Assembly: GCA_035686365.1 (NCBI GenBank)
Contig: DASRZM010000071.1
Location: 1-10,287 of the forward strand
Reading direction: 5' to 3'
DNA from: DASRZM01 sp035686365
GTDB taxonomy: Bacteria; Pseudomonadota; Gammaproteobacteria; Xanthomonadales; Xanthomonadaceae
Length of the DNA: 10,287 nt
Position numbers and translations under genes: made by a program
The notes under the pieces: generated by a model
What the model saw: the letters and a program-made list of their open reading frames with translations, nothing else
What the model was told of the DNA's origin: nothing
The model's database searches: none
Part shown: positions 1 to 7,466 of the stretch, piece after piece
Layout of the letters: each line of letters starts with the position of its first letter
Numbering within the stretch: position 1 is the first letter of the stretch

Positions 1-17
1 TGTGCCGGACTCGGCGA

Positions 18-50
18 GTCTGATCGAGTCCAGGATGGACGGGATCAGAC
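18..50. repeat. Imperfect inverted repeat (hairpin) beyond the protease terminators
   Basis: GTCTGATC (18-25) is perfectly complementary to GATCAGAC (43-50). Inside the loop, GTCC (28-31) can pair with GGAC (37-40). A smaller palindrome, GACTCG-G-CGAGTC, lies at 8-20 and overlaps its left arm. There is no T tract on either side, so this is not a standard terminator. I see no gene in 1-56. It may be part of a neighbouring 3' end or regulatory region cut by the window. Confidence 0.45.
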
Positions 51-56
51 CTTCCC

Positions 57-94
57 AAAAGATTGCGCGCCGGGACCGCCAGGGCCCGGCGCGC
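57..94 (-). terminator. Rho-independent terminator of the protease gene (distal hairpin)
   Basis: A perfect 10-bp inverted repeat pairs GCGCGCCGGG (65-74) with CCCGGCGCGC (85-94) across a 10-base loop. Read on the minus strand, the stem is followed by AATCTTTT (64 to 57), a short U tract. It lies about 50 bases past the protease stop codon at 144-146. Confidence 0.62.
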
Positions 95-98
95 GAAG

Positions 99-128
99 GC
101 CGGGCTGGCAGGGGAGTACCAGCCCGGC
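99..128 (-). terminator. Proximal hairpin of a tandem terminator
   Basis: A perfect 10-bp inverted repeat pairs GCCGGGCTGG (99-108) with CCAGCCCGGC (119-128) across a 10-base loop, starting 15 bases after the protease stop codon. It has no U tract of its own. It probably works with the next hairpin (65-94), either as a tandem terminator or as a 3'-end stabiliser of the protease mRNA. Confidence 0.5.
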
Positions 129-143
129 GCTTGAAAGTTCCGC

Positions 144-1598
144 CTACCCGTCGCCCGTTTCAGTCCGGACCGGGCCGGATCCTCGGACGTGCGTCGAGCC
201 GGTGCCGCTCCGGTCCCCGGCCGTGGACGGGCCCGCTGCGCGGCCGTCCAGGCGGCGGTTCAAGTGGACCGTTGCCCCCGGATCACCCGCGCCCAGCGCA
301 GCCTGTACCGCGGCATGGGCGTTTGCGTGACCGGCACCGGCTTCCCATGCCGTGCGGCCCGGGATGCGGGTGGCGGTTTCCTGCAGGATCCGCTTGACCT
401 CGCGCCAGGACAGCGCCGGATTGGCTTCGAGCATCAGCGCGACGATGCCGGACACGTGCGGGGCAGCCATCGAAGTGCCCACCCGGCCCGGATCTGCCGA
501 TGCCTCGGGCGCTGTCACCGTCGGGCGGTCCACCCAGTGGTAGACCTCGCCGCCGACCTGCACGCGGCCACGGTTGCCGTTGCTGCCGCGCGAGGAGTAC
601 ACGGACAGGCCGCCGCCGTTGTCGCCGGCGCCAACCGTCACCACCCAGGGGGCCTTCTTGAAATTGCCGGTGATGGTGGCCTCGGCGGAGCCGGCATTGC
701 CGGCCGGGAACACCACCACCACGCCACGGTCGGCCAGCGCCTTGGTGGCGACGTTGACCGGGTCGTCCGGATCGAACGGTGTACCGGTGTCGGCGCTGTT
801 GCCGAAGGAACCTGCAATCACGCGGATGTTGTATTCGAACTGGTGGGTGAGTGCGTAGTCGAATCCGCCCAGGGCATCGAGCGTGGACAGGCCCGGCCCG
901 GAGCCGTAGCCGATGATGTCCGCTCCAGGGGCCACACCCTTGAAGCGGCCCCGGTCCGATACGTGACCGGTACCGCCGACGATGCCCGCCACCAGGGTGC
1001 CGTGGCCGCCCGCCTGGTCGGTGTCGGCCACGTCCTCGGTGTAGCTGACCGGGCCCAGCGCGGTCGCAGCGTGCAGGTCGACGCGCCCGGCGACGTTCTG
1101 CACGACGTGCTCCGGGTAGCGCAGATCCCTGTGCTTGCCGTCGACGCCCGAATCATTGACGAGCACGCCCACGCCACGGCCGGAATACGGCATGCCGCGG
1201 CCGTGCACCGGCGATCCGGTGTGCGCCTGCTTCACGTCGGCGGTGCTCGCGGCCCCGCCGCCCTCGTACTGCAGCGGCGCGTTGAACCACACCGAGCGCA
1301 CCTGGCCGCTGGCAAGCAGTGCCTGGACCTGTCCACCCGTGGCGAGCACGCCTGCGACCGGCAGGCCGCGCAGGGTGATGCCCTTCAGGCCGAGCCCGGA
1401 AAGCAGCGCAAGGTCCTGGCCATCGGGTGGTCCCTCACCTTCGAAGGTGACGATGACCTCCACGGCCCCGGCAACGTCTAGTCCTGCCAGCCGGTCCGGC
1501 AATCCCGGATCGAGCCGGGCCGCCAGGGCCGGGCCCTGTGCAGCCAGCAGGGCCAGCATCAGGGCAAAGCGGAGCGAGCTGCAGTGCAGACGGTGCAT
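144..1598 (-). CDS. Exported subtilisin-like (S8) serine protease
   Basis: 484 residues. The ATG at 1598 is preceded by GAGGAA seven bases upstream, which fixes the start. Residues 1-26 form a signal peptide (basic start, hydrophobic core, ALA before the likely cut), so the enzyme is exported. Residues about 46-112 have the size and hydrophobic pattern of an I9-like inhibitory propeptide. The subtilase domain follows at about 130-435 with the full triad: Asp149 in NDSGVD, His199 in GGHGT, Ser376 in GTSMAAPH. Asn301 in PAGN is the oxyanion-hole residue. The family cleaves peptide bonds by a Ser-His-Asp charge relay; the substrate is unknown. A final tail of about 48 Gly/Ser/Thr/Arg-rich residues (437-484) follows the expected end of the domain and matches no domain I know. 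The gene starts 121 bases after the response regulator, with palindrome 1690-1705 in between, so it is probably transcribed separately as a target of that regulator. Confidence 0.93.
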   Translation of the reverse strand: MHRLHCSSLRFALMLALLAAQGPALAARLDPGLPDRLAGLDVAGAVEVIVTFEGEGPPDGQDLALLSGLGLKGITLRGLPVAGVLATGGQVQALLASGQVRSVWFNAPLQYEGGGAASTADVKQAHTGSPVHGRGMPYSGRGVGVLVNDSGVDGKHRDLRYPEHVVQNVAGRVDLHAATALGPVSYTEDVADTDQAGGHGTLVAGIVGGTGHVSDRGRFKGVAPGADIIGYGSGPGLSTLDALGGFDYALTHQFEYNIRVIAGSFGNSADTGTPFDPDDPVNVATKALADRGVVVVFPAGNAGSAEATITGNFKKAPWVVTVGAGDNGGGLSVYSSRGSNGNRGRVQVGGEVYHWVDRPTVTAPEASADPGRVGTSMAAPHVSGIVALMLEANPALSWREVKRILQETATRIPGRTAWEAGAGHANAHAAVQAALGAGDPGATVHLNRRLDGRAAGPSTAGDRSGTGSTHVRGSGPVRTETGDG

Positions 1599-1689
1599 CG
1601 CCGGGTTCCTCGCTCACTTTCCTGTGGCCTGGCTGCGAGGATGTCGGCCGGTGTCGCGTCCACAAATCCGGGTCTTGGCCCAGCCATGA

Positions 1690-1705
1690 TGGGGGAAATC
1701 CCCCA
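1690..1705. promoter_or_regulatory. Perfect palindrome TGGGGG-AAAT-CCCCCA, candidate operator upstream of the protease
   Basis: TGGGGGAAATCCCCCA has perfect 6-base arms around a 4-base centre. It lies 14 bases past the response regulator stop and 91 bases before the protease start. A near-copy is found at 8486-8501, upstream of the operon encoding that regulator. The 6-4-6 layout is like the ComA box, the site of a NarL-family regulator. As RNA it would form a 6-bp hairpin, but no U tract follows, so a standard terminator is unlikely. I could not recognise a convincing -10 box between it and the protease. Confidence 0.55.
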
Positions 1706-1719
1706 GTACGCCGCGCGCC

Positions 1720-2364
1720 TCAGTCCAGCAGGCCCTTGCGGACGGCGTAGCGCACGACCTCGGCGGTATTGTGGGCGCCGATCTTTTCCATCATGTGGGC
1801 GCGGTGGTTCTCGGCGGTCTTGACGCTGATCGCAAGGCGCCGCGCGATCTGCTTGGTGGTCATGCCCTCGACCACCAAATGGAATACTTCGCGCTCGCGG
1901 GGCGTCAGCGCGCCGTAGGGGTCCTCGACGACGCGGTCGGGCTGGTGCATCTGCTCGGCCAGGACGCGCGCGGCATTGGGCCCGAAATGGCCCTTGCCGG
2001 CGGCCAGGTTGCGCACCGCCTCGATCAGCTCGGTGGTGGGGCTGTCCTTGCGCAGGTAGCCGCTGGCGCCGGCGCGCACCACGTGCAGCACGTACTCGTC
2101 TTCCTCGTGCATGGTCAGCACCAGCGTGCGGACCTCCGGGGCCTCGGCACGCAGCCTGCGCACCACTTCCACGCCGTTGAGCGAAGGCATCGAGATGTCG
2201 ATCACCGCCACGTTCGGACGCAGTGCCAGGGCGCTCGTCACGGCCTGCAGGCCATCGCCGGCCTCGCCCACCACTTCGATGCCGTCCGCAGCCTGCAGCA
2301 CGCTGACCAGGCTCTCGCGCACCAGCGTGTGGTCGTCGGCGACCAGTACCCGGATCCGGTTCAT
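1720..2364 (-). CDS. NarL/LuxR-family response regulator
   Basis: 214 residues. Receiver domain at about 4-120: acidic pair Asp10/Asp11, phosphoacceptor Asp56 (VIDISMP), switch Thr84 and Lys106 (YLRKD). LuxR-type helix-turn-helix at about 152-213: LTPREREV, then TTKQIARRLAIS and VKTAENHRAHMMEK, the recognition helix region. The family dimerises on phosphorylation and binds palindromic DNA. The ATG at 2364 overlaps the histidine kinase stop as ATGA and has a strong Shine-Dalgarno (GAGGGGAG, ending six bases before it), so translation is coupled but also independently primed. The adjacent kinase is surely its phosphodonor. The palindromes at 1690-1705 and 8486-8501 are the obvious candidate targets (inference). 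It is the last gene of the operon. I cannot assign a named orthologue. Confidence 0.95.
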   Translation of the reverse strand: MNRIRVLVADDHTLVRESLVSVLQAADGIEVVGEAGDGLQAVTSALALRPNVAVIDISMPSLNGVEVVRRLRAEAPEVRTLVLTMHEEDEYVLHVVRAGASGYLRKDSPTTELIEAVRNLAAGKGHFGPNAARVLAEQMHQPDRVVEDPYGALTPREREVFHLVVEGMTTKQIARRLAISVKTAENHRAHMMEKIGAHNTAEVVRYAVRKGLLD

Positions 2365-3137
2365 TGTTCGCTCCCCTCGTGCTGCAGCGGGACCGTGAAT
2401 CGAAGGCGCGTGCCAGCGCCCGGTGCACTGTCGAAGTGCAGCTCGCCGCCGCCCAGCTCGACGCGTTCGCGGATTCCGGACAGGCCGCCGCTGCGTCCTT
2501 CGCCGGCCGCGGCCAGGGCGGCGGCGGTGTCGCAGCCGCGGCCGTCGTCCCACACCAGCACGACCAGGCTCGAATCGCGGTGCACCACTCGGACCAGCGC
2601 ATGGGATGCGCCGGCGTGGCGCAGCACGTTGGTCAGCGCTTCCTGCACGGTCCGGAAGACCAGCGTGGTCAAGTCGGCGTCGAGCTGATCCGGCGCCGCG
2701 TACTGCACTTGGATGTCGATCCGGCCGCTCTCCCCGATCGAGCGCGCCAGCCAGTTCAGGGCAGCCTCCAGCCCGAGGTCGTCCAGGATCTGCGGTCGCA
2801 GCAGGCGCGAGAGTCGACGGGCGTCCTGCAGCGTGCGCTCGCACAGCGCCAGCGCCTCTTGCAGGTGTGCCTGGGCGGGCGCGTCGCCCGCGAGTTCTTC
2901 GCCGATCATCGACAGGCGGTGCTTGAGCGCGGTGAGGTTCTGCCCCATACCATCGTGCAGTTCGCGGGAGATGCGGCGGCGTTCGTCCTCCTGCACGCGC
3001 CACACCGAGCGCGCCAGCGCCGAGAAGCGGCGCTGGTCTTCGGCCACCCGCTCCAGCAGCCGGGCATGGCGGCGTTGCAGCAGTGCAAGCTCGCGGCGCA
3101 GCTCCAGCGGCGGGGAGCCGTCGGGCCGGCCACTCAT
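2361..3137 (-). CDS. Soluble NarX/DegS-type (HisKA_3) sensor histidine kinase
   Basis: 258 residues. Residues 12-50 are charged and helical, probably a coiled coil. The dimerisation/phosphoacceptor region (about 48-115) carries the HisKA_3 signature ERRRISRELHDGMGQ with His61 as the phosphorylated residue. The HATPase domain (about 155-252) shows the N box (EALTNVLRHA, Asn170), the G1 box DDGRG (197-201) and the GGLSGIRERV box (217-226). There is no membrane span, signal peptide or PAS/GAF domain, so it is cytoplasmic and has no visible sensor. The signal must come from a partner, and the kinase directly upstream is the natural candidate (inference). Its ATG (3137) overlaps the upstream stop as ATGA and has only a weak Shine-Dalgarno, so translation should depend on coupling. 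Its own stop overlaps the response regulator start in the same way. Confidence 0.94.
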   Translation of the reverse strand: MSGRPDGSPPLELRRELALLQRRHARLLERVAEDQRRFSALARSVWRVQEDERRRISRELHDGMGQNLTALKHRLSMIGEELAGDAPAQAHLQEALALCERTLQDARRLSRLLRPQILDDLGLEAALNWLARSIGESGRIDIQVQYAAPDQLDADLTTLVFRTVQEALTNVLRHAGASHALVRVVHRDSSLVVLVWDDGRGCDTAAALAAAGEGRSGGLSGIRERVELGGGELHFDSAPGAGTRLRFTVPLQHEGSEQ

Positions 3138-6100
3138 GGCTGCGGGTCTTCGGCTTGCCGCAGCCCGGCCGCCGCCGGCTGCGCCAGGAACCCCTCGCGG
3201 GCATCTTCGGGCATCGCTGCGGTCACGCGGTCGAGTTCGGTCCGGGCCGCCTGCAGGGCACGTCTGGAGGCTTCCTGCATCCCGGCGGCCTGCTGTGCGC
3301 GAGCCCCCAGCAGGTGCAGCACGAAGGCCCGTCCGTAGCGGGTCAGGCGCTCCAGCGCCGTGCGCGCCTCCTCGTAGAGCGAGACCGCCCCGGCCGCGTC
3401 GTCGATCTCGATCGCGCGCGCGATCGCGCGCTCGAGTCCCAGCAGGACCAGTTCGACGTGACCGAGGCGTCGCAGTGCGTCCAGCGGAATCTCGCCGTTG
3501 CCGATCGCGGCCTCGGCCAGGTCCAGACGCAGTTCCAGCGCCCGCACGCCGGCGGCGCGCGATTGTTCGCGGGCGCTGGCCAGGGCACGGCCGGCGCCCG
3601 TGCGATCGTCCCGGGCCAGCGCGATCTCCGACTCCAGCAGAGCAGCCAGGGTGCGCTGCTCGGGATTGGCTTCCAGCAGTTCCTCGCCGTGCTCGCCCAG
3701 GATGCGGTCGGCCTGCCCGACATCGCCCATGGCCAGTGCGATGCGCGCACGCAGCAGCGCCGCATCGGCCAGCCCGCGTCGATCGTCGCGCTCGGTGAAC
3801 AGCTGCTCGGCCCGCTGCAGGTGATCGAGGGCCTCGGCATGGCGACCTTCCAGCCGCTCCAGGTCGGCGAGGTTGCGCAGGCTCACGGCCGCTTCCTCGA
3901 GCATCTGCTGGCGCTCGGCCAGCGCCAGGGATTCCTGCAGCAGCGAGGCCGCGCGTGCCGGCTCGCCGCGCACGATTGCCAGCAGCGCCAGGTTCTGCCT
4001 CACGCGCGCCAGGCCATTGAGATCGTCCAGGCCGGCGAACGCATCCTCTGCCTGGCGCCAGTAGACTTGCGCGTTGTCGTACTCGCCCTGCTGGAAATAC
4101 GAGTAGCCGACGTTGTTCAGGCTCTCGGCCACGCCCAACGGATCGCCCAGCTGCTGGCGCGCCTGCAGCGAGCGTCGGAAATGCTCCAGCGCGTCGGCGA
4201 AGCGTCCGCGCTCCTCGGCAAGGAAGCCCAGTTCGTTGTCCAGGTCGGCCAGTCCGCGCCGGTTGCGCACCGCTTCGTAGATGCCGCGGGCCCGTTCCAG
4301 ATCGCGCTCGGCCGCCGCGAAGTCCCCGCCGATGGCGGCCATGGCGGCCAGGTTGCGCAGGCTCGCGGCCAGCCCGCGGCGGTCACCGATGCGCTCGCGC
4401 AGCTGCACGGCCTCGCCGTAGTGGTCTCGGGCCTGCTCGATCTGTCCGAGCCGCTCGTAGCCGACGCCCAGTGCATTGAGCGTCTCGGCACGCCCCAGAT
4501 CGTTGCCGCTGCGGTTGTAGAGCACCTGGGCACGGACCAGATGGTCCTCGATGGCCGGGCGTGCGTCCCCGTGCAGGATCGAGAGCTTGCCCAGCAGGTA
4601 CCAGGCGCGCGGGTCGCCCGGATCACGCTCGACCAGGGCCTGGAGCTGCCTGATCGCCGGTTCCAGCGCCCCGGCCTCGCCATGGGCCGCGGCCAGCCAC
4701 AGCGCCAGCTCGGTATCGTCGAGCGCCCGGCCTGCCGGGCCTTCGAGCAAGGCCGCCGCGGCAGCGGGGCGGCCCTCGATCAGCGCCCGCATCGATCGCA
4801 TGCGGTTGCCCAGGCGCGCCGGCGAACGCTCGCCGGCGAGCTGGCGCAGTCCACTGAGCAGTGCGTTCAGGGCAGCGGGCCGATTGCCGATGTCGAACGC
4901 GGTTTCCGCCAGCGCCACCCACGCCTGCGTGTACTCGGGGGCCACGACCGTGGCGGCGGTGAACTGCTCCACGGCGGCATCCAGATCCCCGCGCCGGCGT
5001 GCCAGCACGCCCTCGCCATAGGCTCGCAGCGCACGCTCGTCGGCAGGCAGGCGCGGCACCGGCGCCAGCGGGCTGCCGGCCCCCAGCGACTGCAGCAGCA
5101 GCGATCGGCCCGCCTGCACGGCGTCGACTGCACTGGCGGCCTCGCCGCCGGCGACGACGCGTTCGGAGTCCTCGGTGGTGATCGTGAATTCGATCCGATG
5201 GCCGCCGCCCGCGACCGCCTGCAGTCGCGGGCGGATCGCGGTCGACGCGATCGTCAGCCGCATCAGCTCGGACAGGTCCGGTACCGCGCCCATGCGGGCG
5301 CCGAGCTGGGCCAGCGCCTGCGCGGTGCGCTCGGTATCGACCACGGCGATGCCCGGATGCTCGGCGAGGGCGGCACGCAGGTGATCGGTCAGGGCCGCCA
5401 TCAAGGCCGCATCGTCGCCGCCGGCAACCGGAAGCACGATGACCCGCTCGATCCCCTCCGCGGGCGGCGCCTGACCCTGCATCCACGGTTGCGCGAGCCA
5501 GGATCCGAATGTCACGGCAAGCAGGAGCCCGGCGCCAAGTACGGCGGCGAGCAGGCCGCCGCGCCGCGGCAGTTGCTGCTGGTCGATCGCCGCGACCACC
5601 GCGCGCGCGCTGGGGATGCGACGCGCCGGACTCTGCCGCAGCAGCTGCATGATCAGCCGTGCCAGCCAATCGGGCGTTTCGGGACGCTTTGCCGAGACCG
5701 GAGGCGGTTCGCGCGCCAGGCGCTGCACCAGGTTCTCGGCCGGCGTGCCGCCGGAAAACGGCAGTTCGCCGGTCAGCATCTCGTAGCCGATCAGGCCCAG
5801 CGCGTACAGGTCGCTGCGCGCGTCGATGCGTTCTGCGCGCGCCTGCTCCGGAGACAGGTAATCGGGCGTGCCCACGACCGCGCCGGTGGCGGTGAGGCCG
5901 CCGGCACCGAGCGAACGTGCGACGCCGAAATCGGTCACCACGACGTTGCCATCCGGATCGATGAGCGCGTTGGCGGGCTTCAGGTCGCGGTGCACGACGC
6001 CGCGCGCGTGCGCCGCCGCCAGCGCCTCGGCGAGCTGGCGAAGGATGTTGGCGACACGCTCGGCGGGGAGCGGAGCGTTGCGGTCCAGGTAGCGTTCCAG

Positions 6101-6457
6101 TGATTCCCCAGCGACCAGGTCCATGCTGATCAGCCACATGCCCTCGTGGACGGCGATGTCGTGGATGCGCACCACGTGCGGACTGGACACCTGGCGCGCC
6201 AGCAGCAGTTCCTGGCGAAAACGCTGGAAGGCTTCGGGCCGGTCGGCCAGTTCCGGCCGCAGCACCTTGATGGCGACCGGAACGTCCAGTTGCTGGTCGT
6301 GGGCGCGGTAGACCACGCCCATGCCGCCGATGCCGAGTACCCGCTCGATCCGGAACCGTCCGGCGAGCACGGCGCCAGCGCGCAGGCTGGCGGCGGCATA
6401 GCGACCCGTGGCAGTGGCCTCGCCACCGGTCGGGCGATCGGTTTCGCCGTTGCTCAA
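3134..6457 (-). CDS. PknB-type Ser/Thr kinase with membrane span, TolB-like domain and TPR repeats
   Basis: 1107 residues from a TTG at 6457, chosen because GGGGGAG lies five bases upstream and the in-frame stretch above it (6458-6541, beginning with another TTG) is full of codons rare in this DNA (AGA, GGA, GTA, TCA). Kinase domain about 34-295: glycine loop GIGGMG (42-47), Lys64 in VAIK, Glu83 of helix C, HRDLKPAN (156-163, catalytic Asp158), DFG (176-178), GTPDYLSPE (196-204), Asp216, Arg280. All catalytic residues are present. PRR then a hydrophobic span at about 301-322 suggests an N-in, C-out topology. Residues about 336-460 resemble the TolB/FlgO-like domain often found before TPRs (IVLP start, alternating strands and helices). 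TPR-like helices fill about 473-1090, including six exact 40-residue units. The repeats would be periplasmic and could sense protein or peptide partners. Its stop overlaps the histidine kinase start (ATGA). Confidence 0.92.
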   Translation of the reverse strand: MSNGETDRPTGGEATATGRYAAASLRAGAVLAGRFRIERVLGIGGMGVVYRAHDQQLDVPVAIKVLRPELADRPEAFQRFRQELLLARQVSSPHVVRIHDIAVHEGMWLISMDLVAGESLERYLDRNAPLPAERVANILRQLAEALAAAHARGVVHRDLKPANALIDPDGNVVVTDFGVARSLGAGGLTATGAVVGTPDYLSPEQARAERIDARSDLYALGLIGYEMLTGELPFSGGTPAENLVQRLAREPPPVSAKRPETPDWLARLIMQLLRQSPARRIPSARAVVAAIDQQQLPRRGGLLAAVLGAGLLLAVTFGSWLAQPWMQGQAPPAEGIERVIVLPVAGGDDAALMAALTDHLRAALAEHPGIAVVDTERTAQALAQLGARMGAVPDLSELMRLTIASTAIRPRLQAVAGGGHRIEFTITTEDSERVVAGGEAASAVDAVQAGRSLLLQSLGAGSPLAPVPRLPADERALRAYGEGVLARRRGDLDAAVEQFTAATVVAPEYTQAWVALAETAFDIGNRPAALNALLSGLRQLAGERSPARLGNRMRSMRALIEGRPAAAAALLEGPAGRALDDTELALWLAAAHGEAGALEPAIRQLQALVERDPGDPRAWYLLGKLSILHGDARPAIEDHLVRAQVLYNRSGNDLGRAETLNALGVGYERLGQIEQARDHYGEAVQLRERIGDRRGLAASLRNLAAMAAIGGDFAAAERDLERARGIYEAVRNRRGLADLDNELGFLAEERGRFADALEHFRRSLQARQQLGDPLGVAESLNNVGYSYFQQGEYDNAQVYWRQAEDAFAGLDDLNGLARVRQNLALLAIVRGEPARAASLLQESLALAERQQMLEEAAVSLRNLADLERLEGRHAEALDHLQRAEQLFTERDDRRGLADAALLRARIALAMGDVGQADRILGEHGEELLEANPEQRTLAALLESEIALARDDRTGAGRALASAREQSRAAGVRALELRLDLAEAAIGNGEIPLDALRRLGHVELVLLGLERAIARAIEIDDAAGAVSLYEEARTALERLTRYGRAFVLHLLGARAQQAAGMQEASRRALQAARTELDRVTAAMPEDAREGFLAQPAAAGLRQAEDPQP
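3770..4489 (-). repeat. Six tandem 40-residue TPR units inside the Ser/Thr kinase
   Basis: Residues 657-896 divide into six units of exactly 40 residues (657-696, 697-736, 737-776, 777-816, 817-856, 857-896). Each has the pattern L.N.....(8-9)G....A...(8)A followed by a polar turn; four of the six end in GL or GV after a D/R/N-rich loop. This is the extended 40-residue TPR type (TPR_12-like) of peptide-binding scaffolds, not the usual 34-residue unit. No gap breaks the 120-base period. Less regular TPR-like helices continue on both sides. Confidence 0.75.
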
Positions 6458-6566
6458 TACCGCTCCCCCGGCATCGGCTCTCGCTCGCGGACTGCACGCA
6501 TCTGTGGGGAATGATGCGCCGCGGCCACGGTACACGTCCAATTGGCGGCCGGCACGCGGGGCCTTT

Positions 6567-7451
6567 TCAGGCGTCTACGGCGGCCGGAAAGCGCGTGATC
6601 CCCGGCAGCGCGGCGGCGCCGGCACGATCCAGGCGGGCGCGCAGGTCCAATGCAGCCAGCATCAGGCCGGCGCGCTCGCAGAAGGCCTGCAGCAGGTCCA
6701 GGTCGAGTTCGGTGAAGCGCTTGCCCGCCACGGTGCTGTCGGCATAGACCGCGCCGATGCATCGATCGGCCTCGAGCAGCGGAACGGCCACCAGCGCCGC
6801 CAGTCCCGCCGACACGACGCTGGGTCGCGCGCCGAGCGCGGCGTCCTGGCGCAGGTCGTGGCTGATGACCGGGCGCCGCCCGCGCAGGGCCCGCTCCACC
6901 GCTCCGGCGCTGCCGGCGAACAGCGGCTGCGAGGACTCGTCCGGCGCAATCCCGTGCGTCGCCACCACGTGCAGGCCCCCGCGCGCGCCGCGCAGCAACA
7001 GGAAGCCACGCTCGGCCTGGACCAGCTCGACCACCGAATCCATCACCTGAGAGAGCAGTGCGTGCTCACCGGCGCTGGCATCGAGCGCCCCGGTCAGGGC
7101 CCGCGAGGTCTCGCGCCGTGCGCGCTCGCGCCGCAGCGCGGACTCGAGCTGGTCGGGGGCGATGGCTTCCAGCTCGCAGAATACGTCGCCGAGCAGGCAC
7201 CAGGCCGGACCCCGGATCCGCACGCGGTCCACGCGCAGGCCGTCCACGTAGACGCCGTTCCTGCTGCCCAGGTCCCGCAGCAGGTAGCCGTTGCCATCCG
7301 ATGCCAGCTCGGCGTGACGGCGCGAGATCGAGGCGTGGTCGAGGACGACCTGGCAACCGGGGTCGCGACCGATGGTCCAGGGCCCGTCCCCGTCGAGCAC
7401 GCGCACCAGTGCCGCGCGCTCGGGCGGCAGTGCGATCAGCCGCAGCGGCAC
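6567..7451 (-). CDS. FHA-GAF domain protein (phospho-threonine reader with a sensory domain)
   Basis: 294 residues from a GTG at 7451, 15 bases after the stop of the upstream gene, in the same frame, with no clear Shine-Dalgarno. Starting later would remove the first FHA strand. FHA domain at about 3-92 with Gly28-Arg29 (TIGRD), Ser43 and His46 (SISRRH), and Asn65-Gly66 (GSRNG), the residues that contact phospho-threonine in this family. A helical linker (about 100-125) is rich in Arg and Glu. A GAF domain follows at about 130-270, with a typical strand near AVPLLEADRCIGAVYAD. No kinase, sigma-54 AAA or HTH domain follows, so it is an adaptor or sensor and not an effector. It is soluble. The natural partner is the Ser/Thr kinase immediately downstream: the FHA could dock on its autophosphorylated loop (inference). 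The GAF ligand is unknown. Confidence 0.9.
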   Translation of the reverse strand: MPLRLIALPPERAALVRVLDGDGPWTIGRDPGCQVVLDHASISRRHAELASDGNGYLLRDLGSRNGVYVDGLRVDRVRIRGPAWCLLGDVFCELEAIAPDQLESALRRERARRETSRALTGALDASAGEHALLSQVMDSVVELVQAERGFLLLRGARGGLHVVATHGIAPDESSQPLFAGSAGAVERALRGRRPVISHDLRQDAALGARPSVVSAGLAALVAVPLLEADRCIGAVYADSTVAGKRFTELDLDLLQAFCERAGLMLAALDLRARLDRAGAAALPGITRFPAAVDA

Positions 7452-7466
7452 GGTGCGGGCGTGCGC

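Noticed and set aside
189..1481. Long plus-strand open frame opposite the protease
   Set aside because: No protein-like features; the minus strand holds the full S8 triad and signal peptide.
1690..1705. Palindrome as a rho-independent terminator of the response regulator
   Set aside because: The stem could form in RNA, but no U tract follows it on either strand, and a near-copy lies in a promoter region. An additional role as a hairpin is not excluded.
3083..6103. A very long open frame on the plus strand opposite the Ser/Thr kinase gene
   Set aside because: It is rich in Gln, Arg, His and Ala with no domain, and mirrors the codon bias of the minus-strand gene, whose motifs are unmistakable. 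High GC opens such shadow frames.
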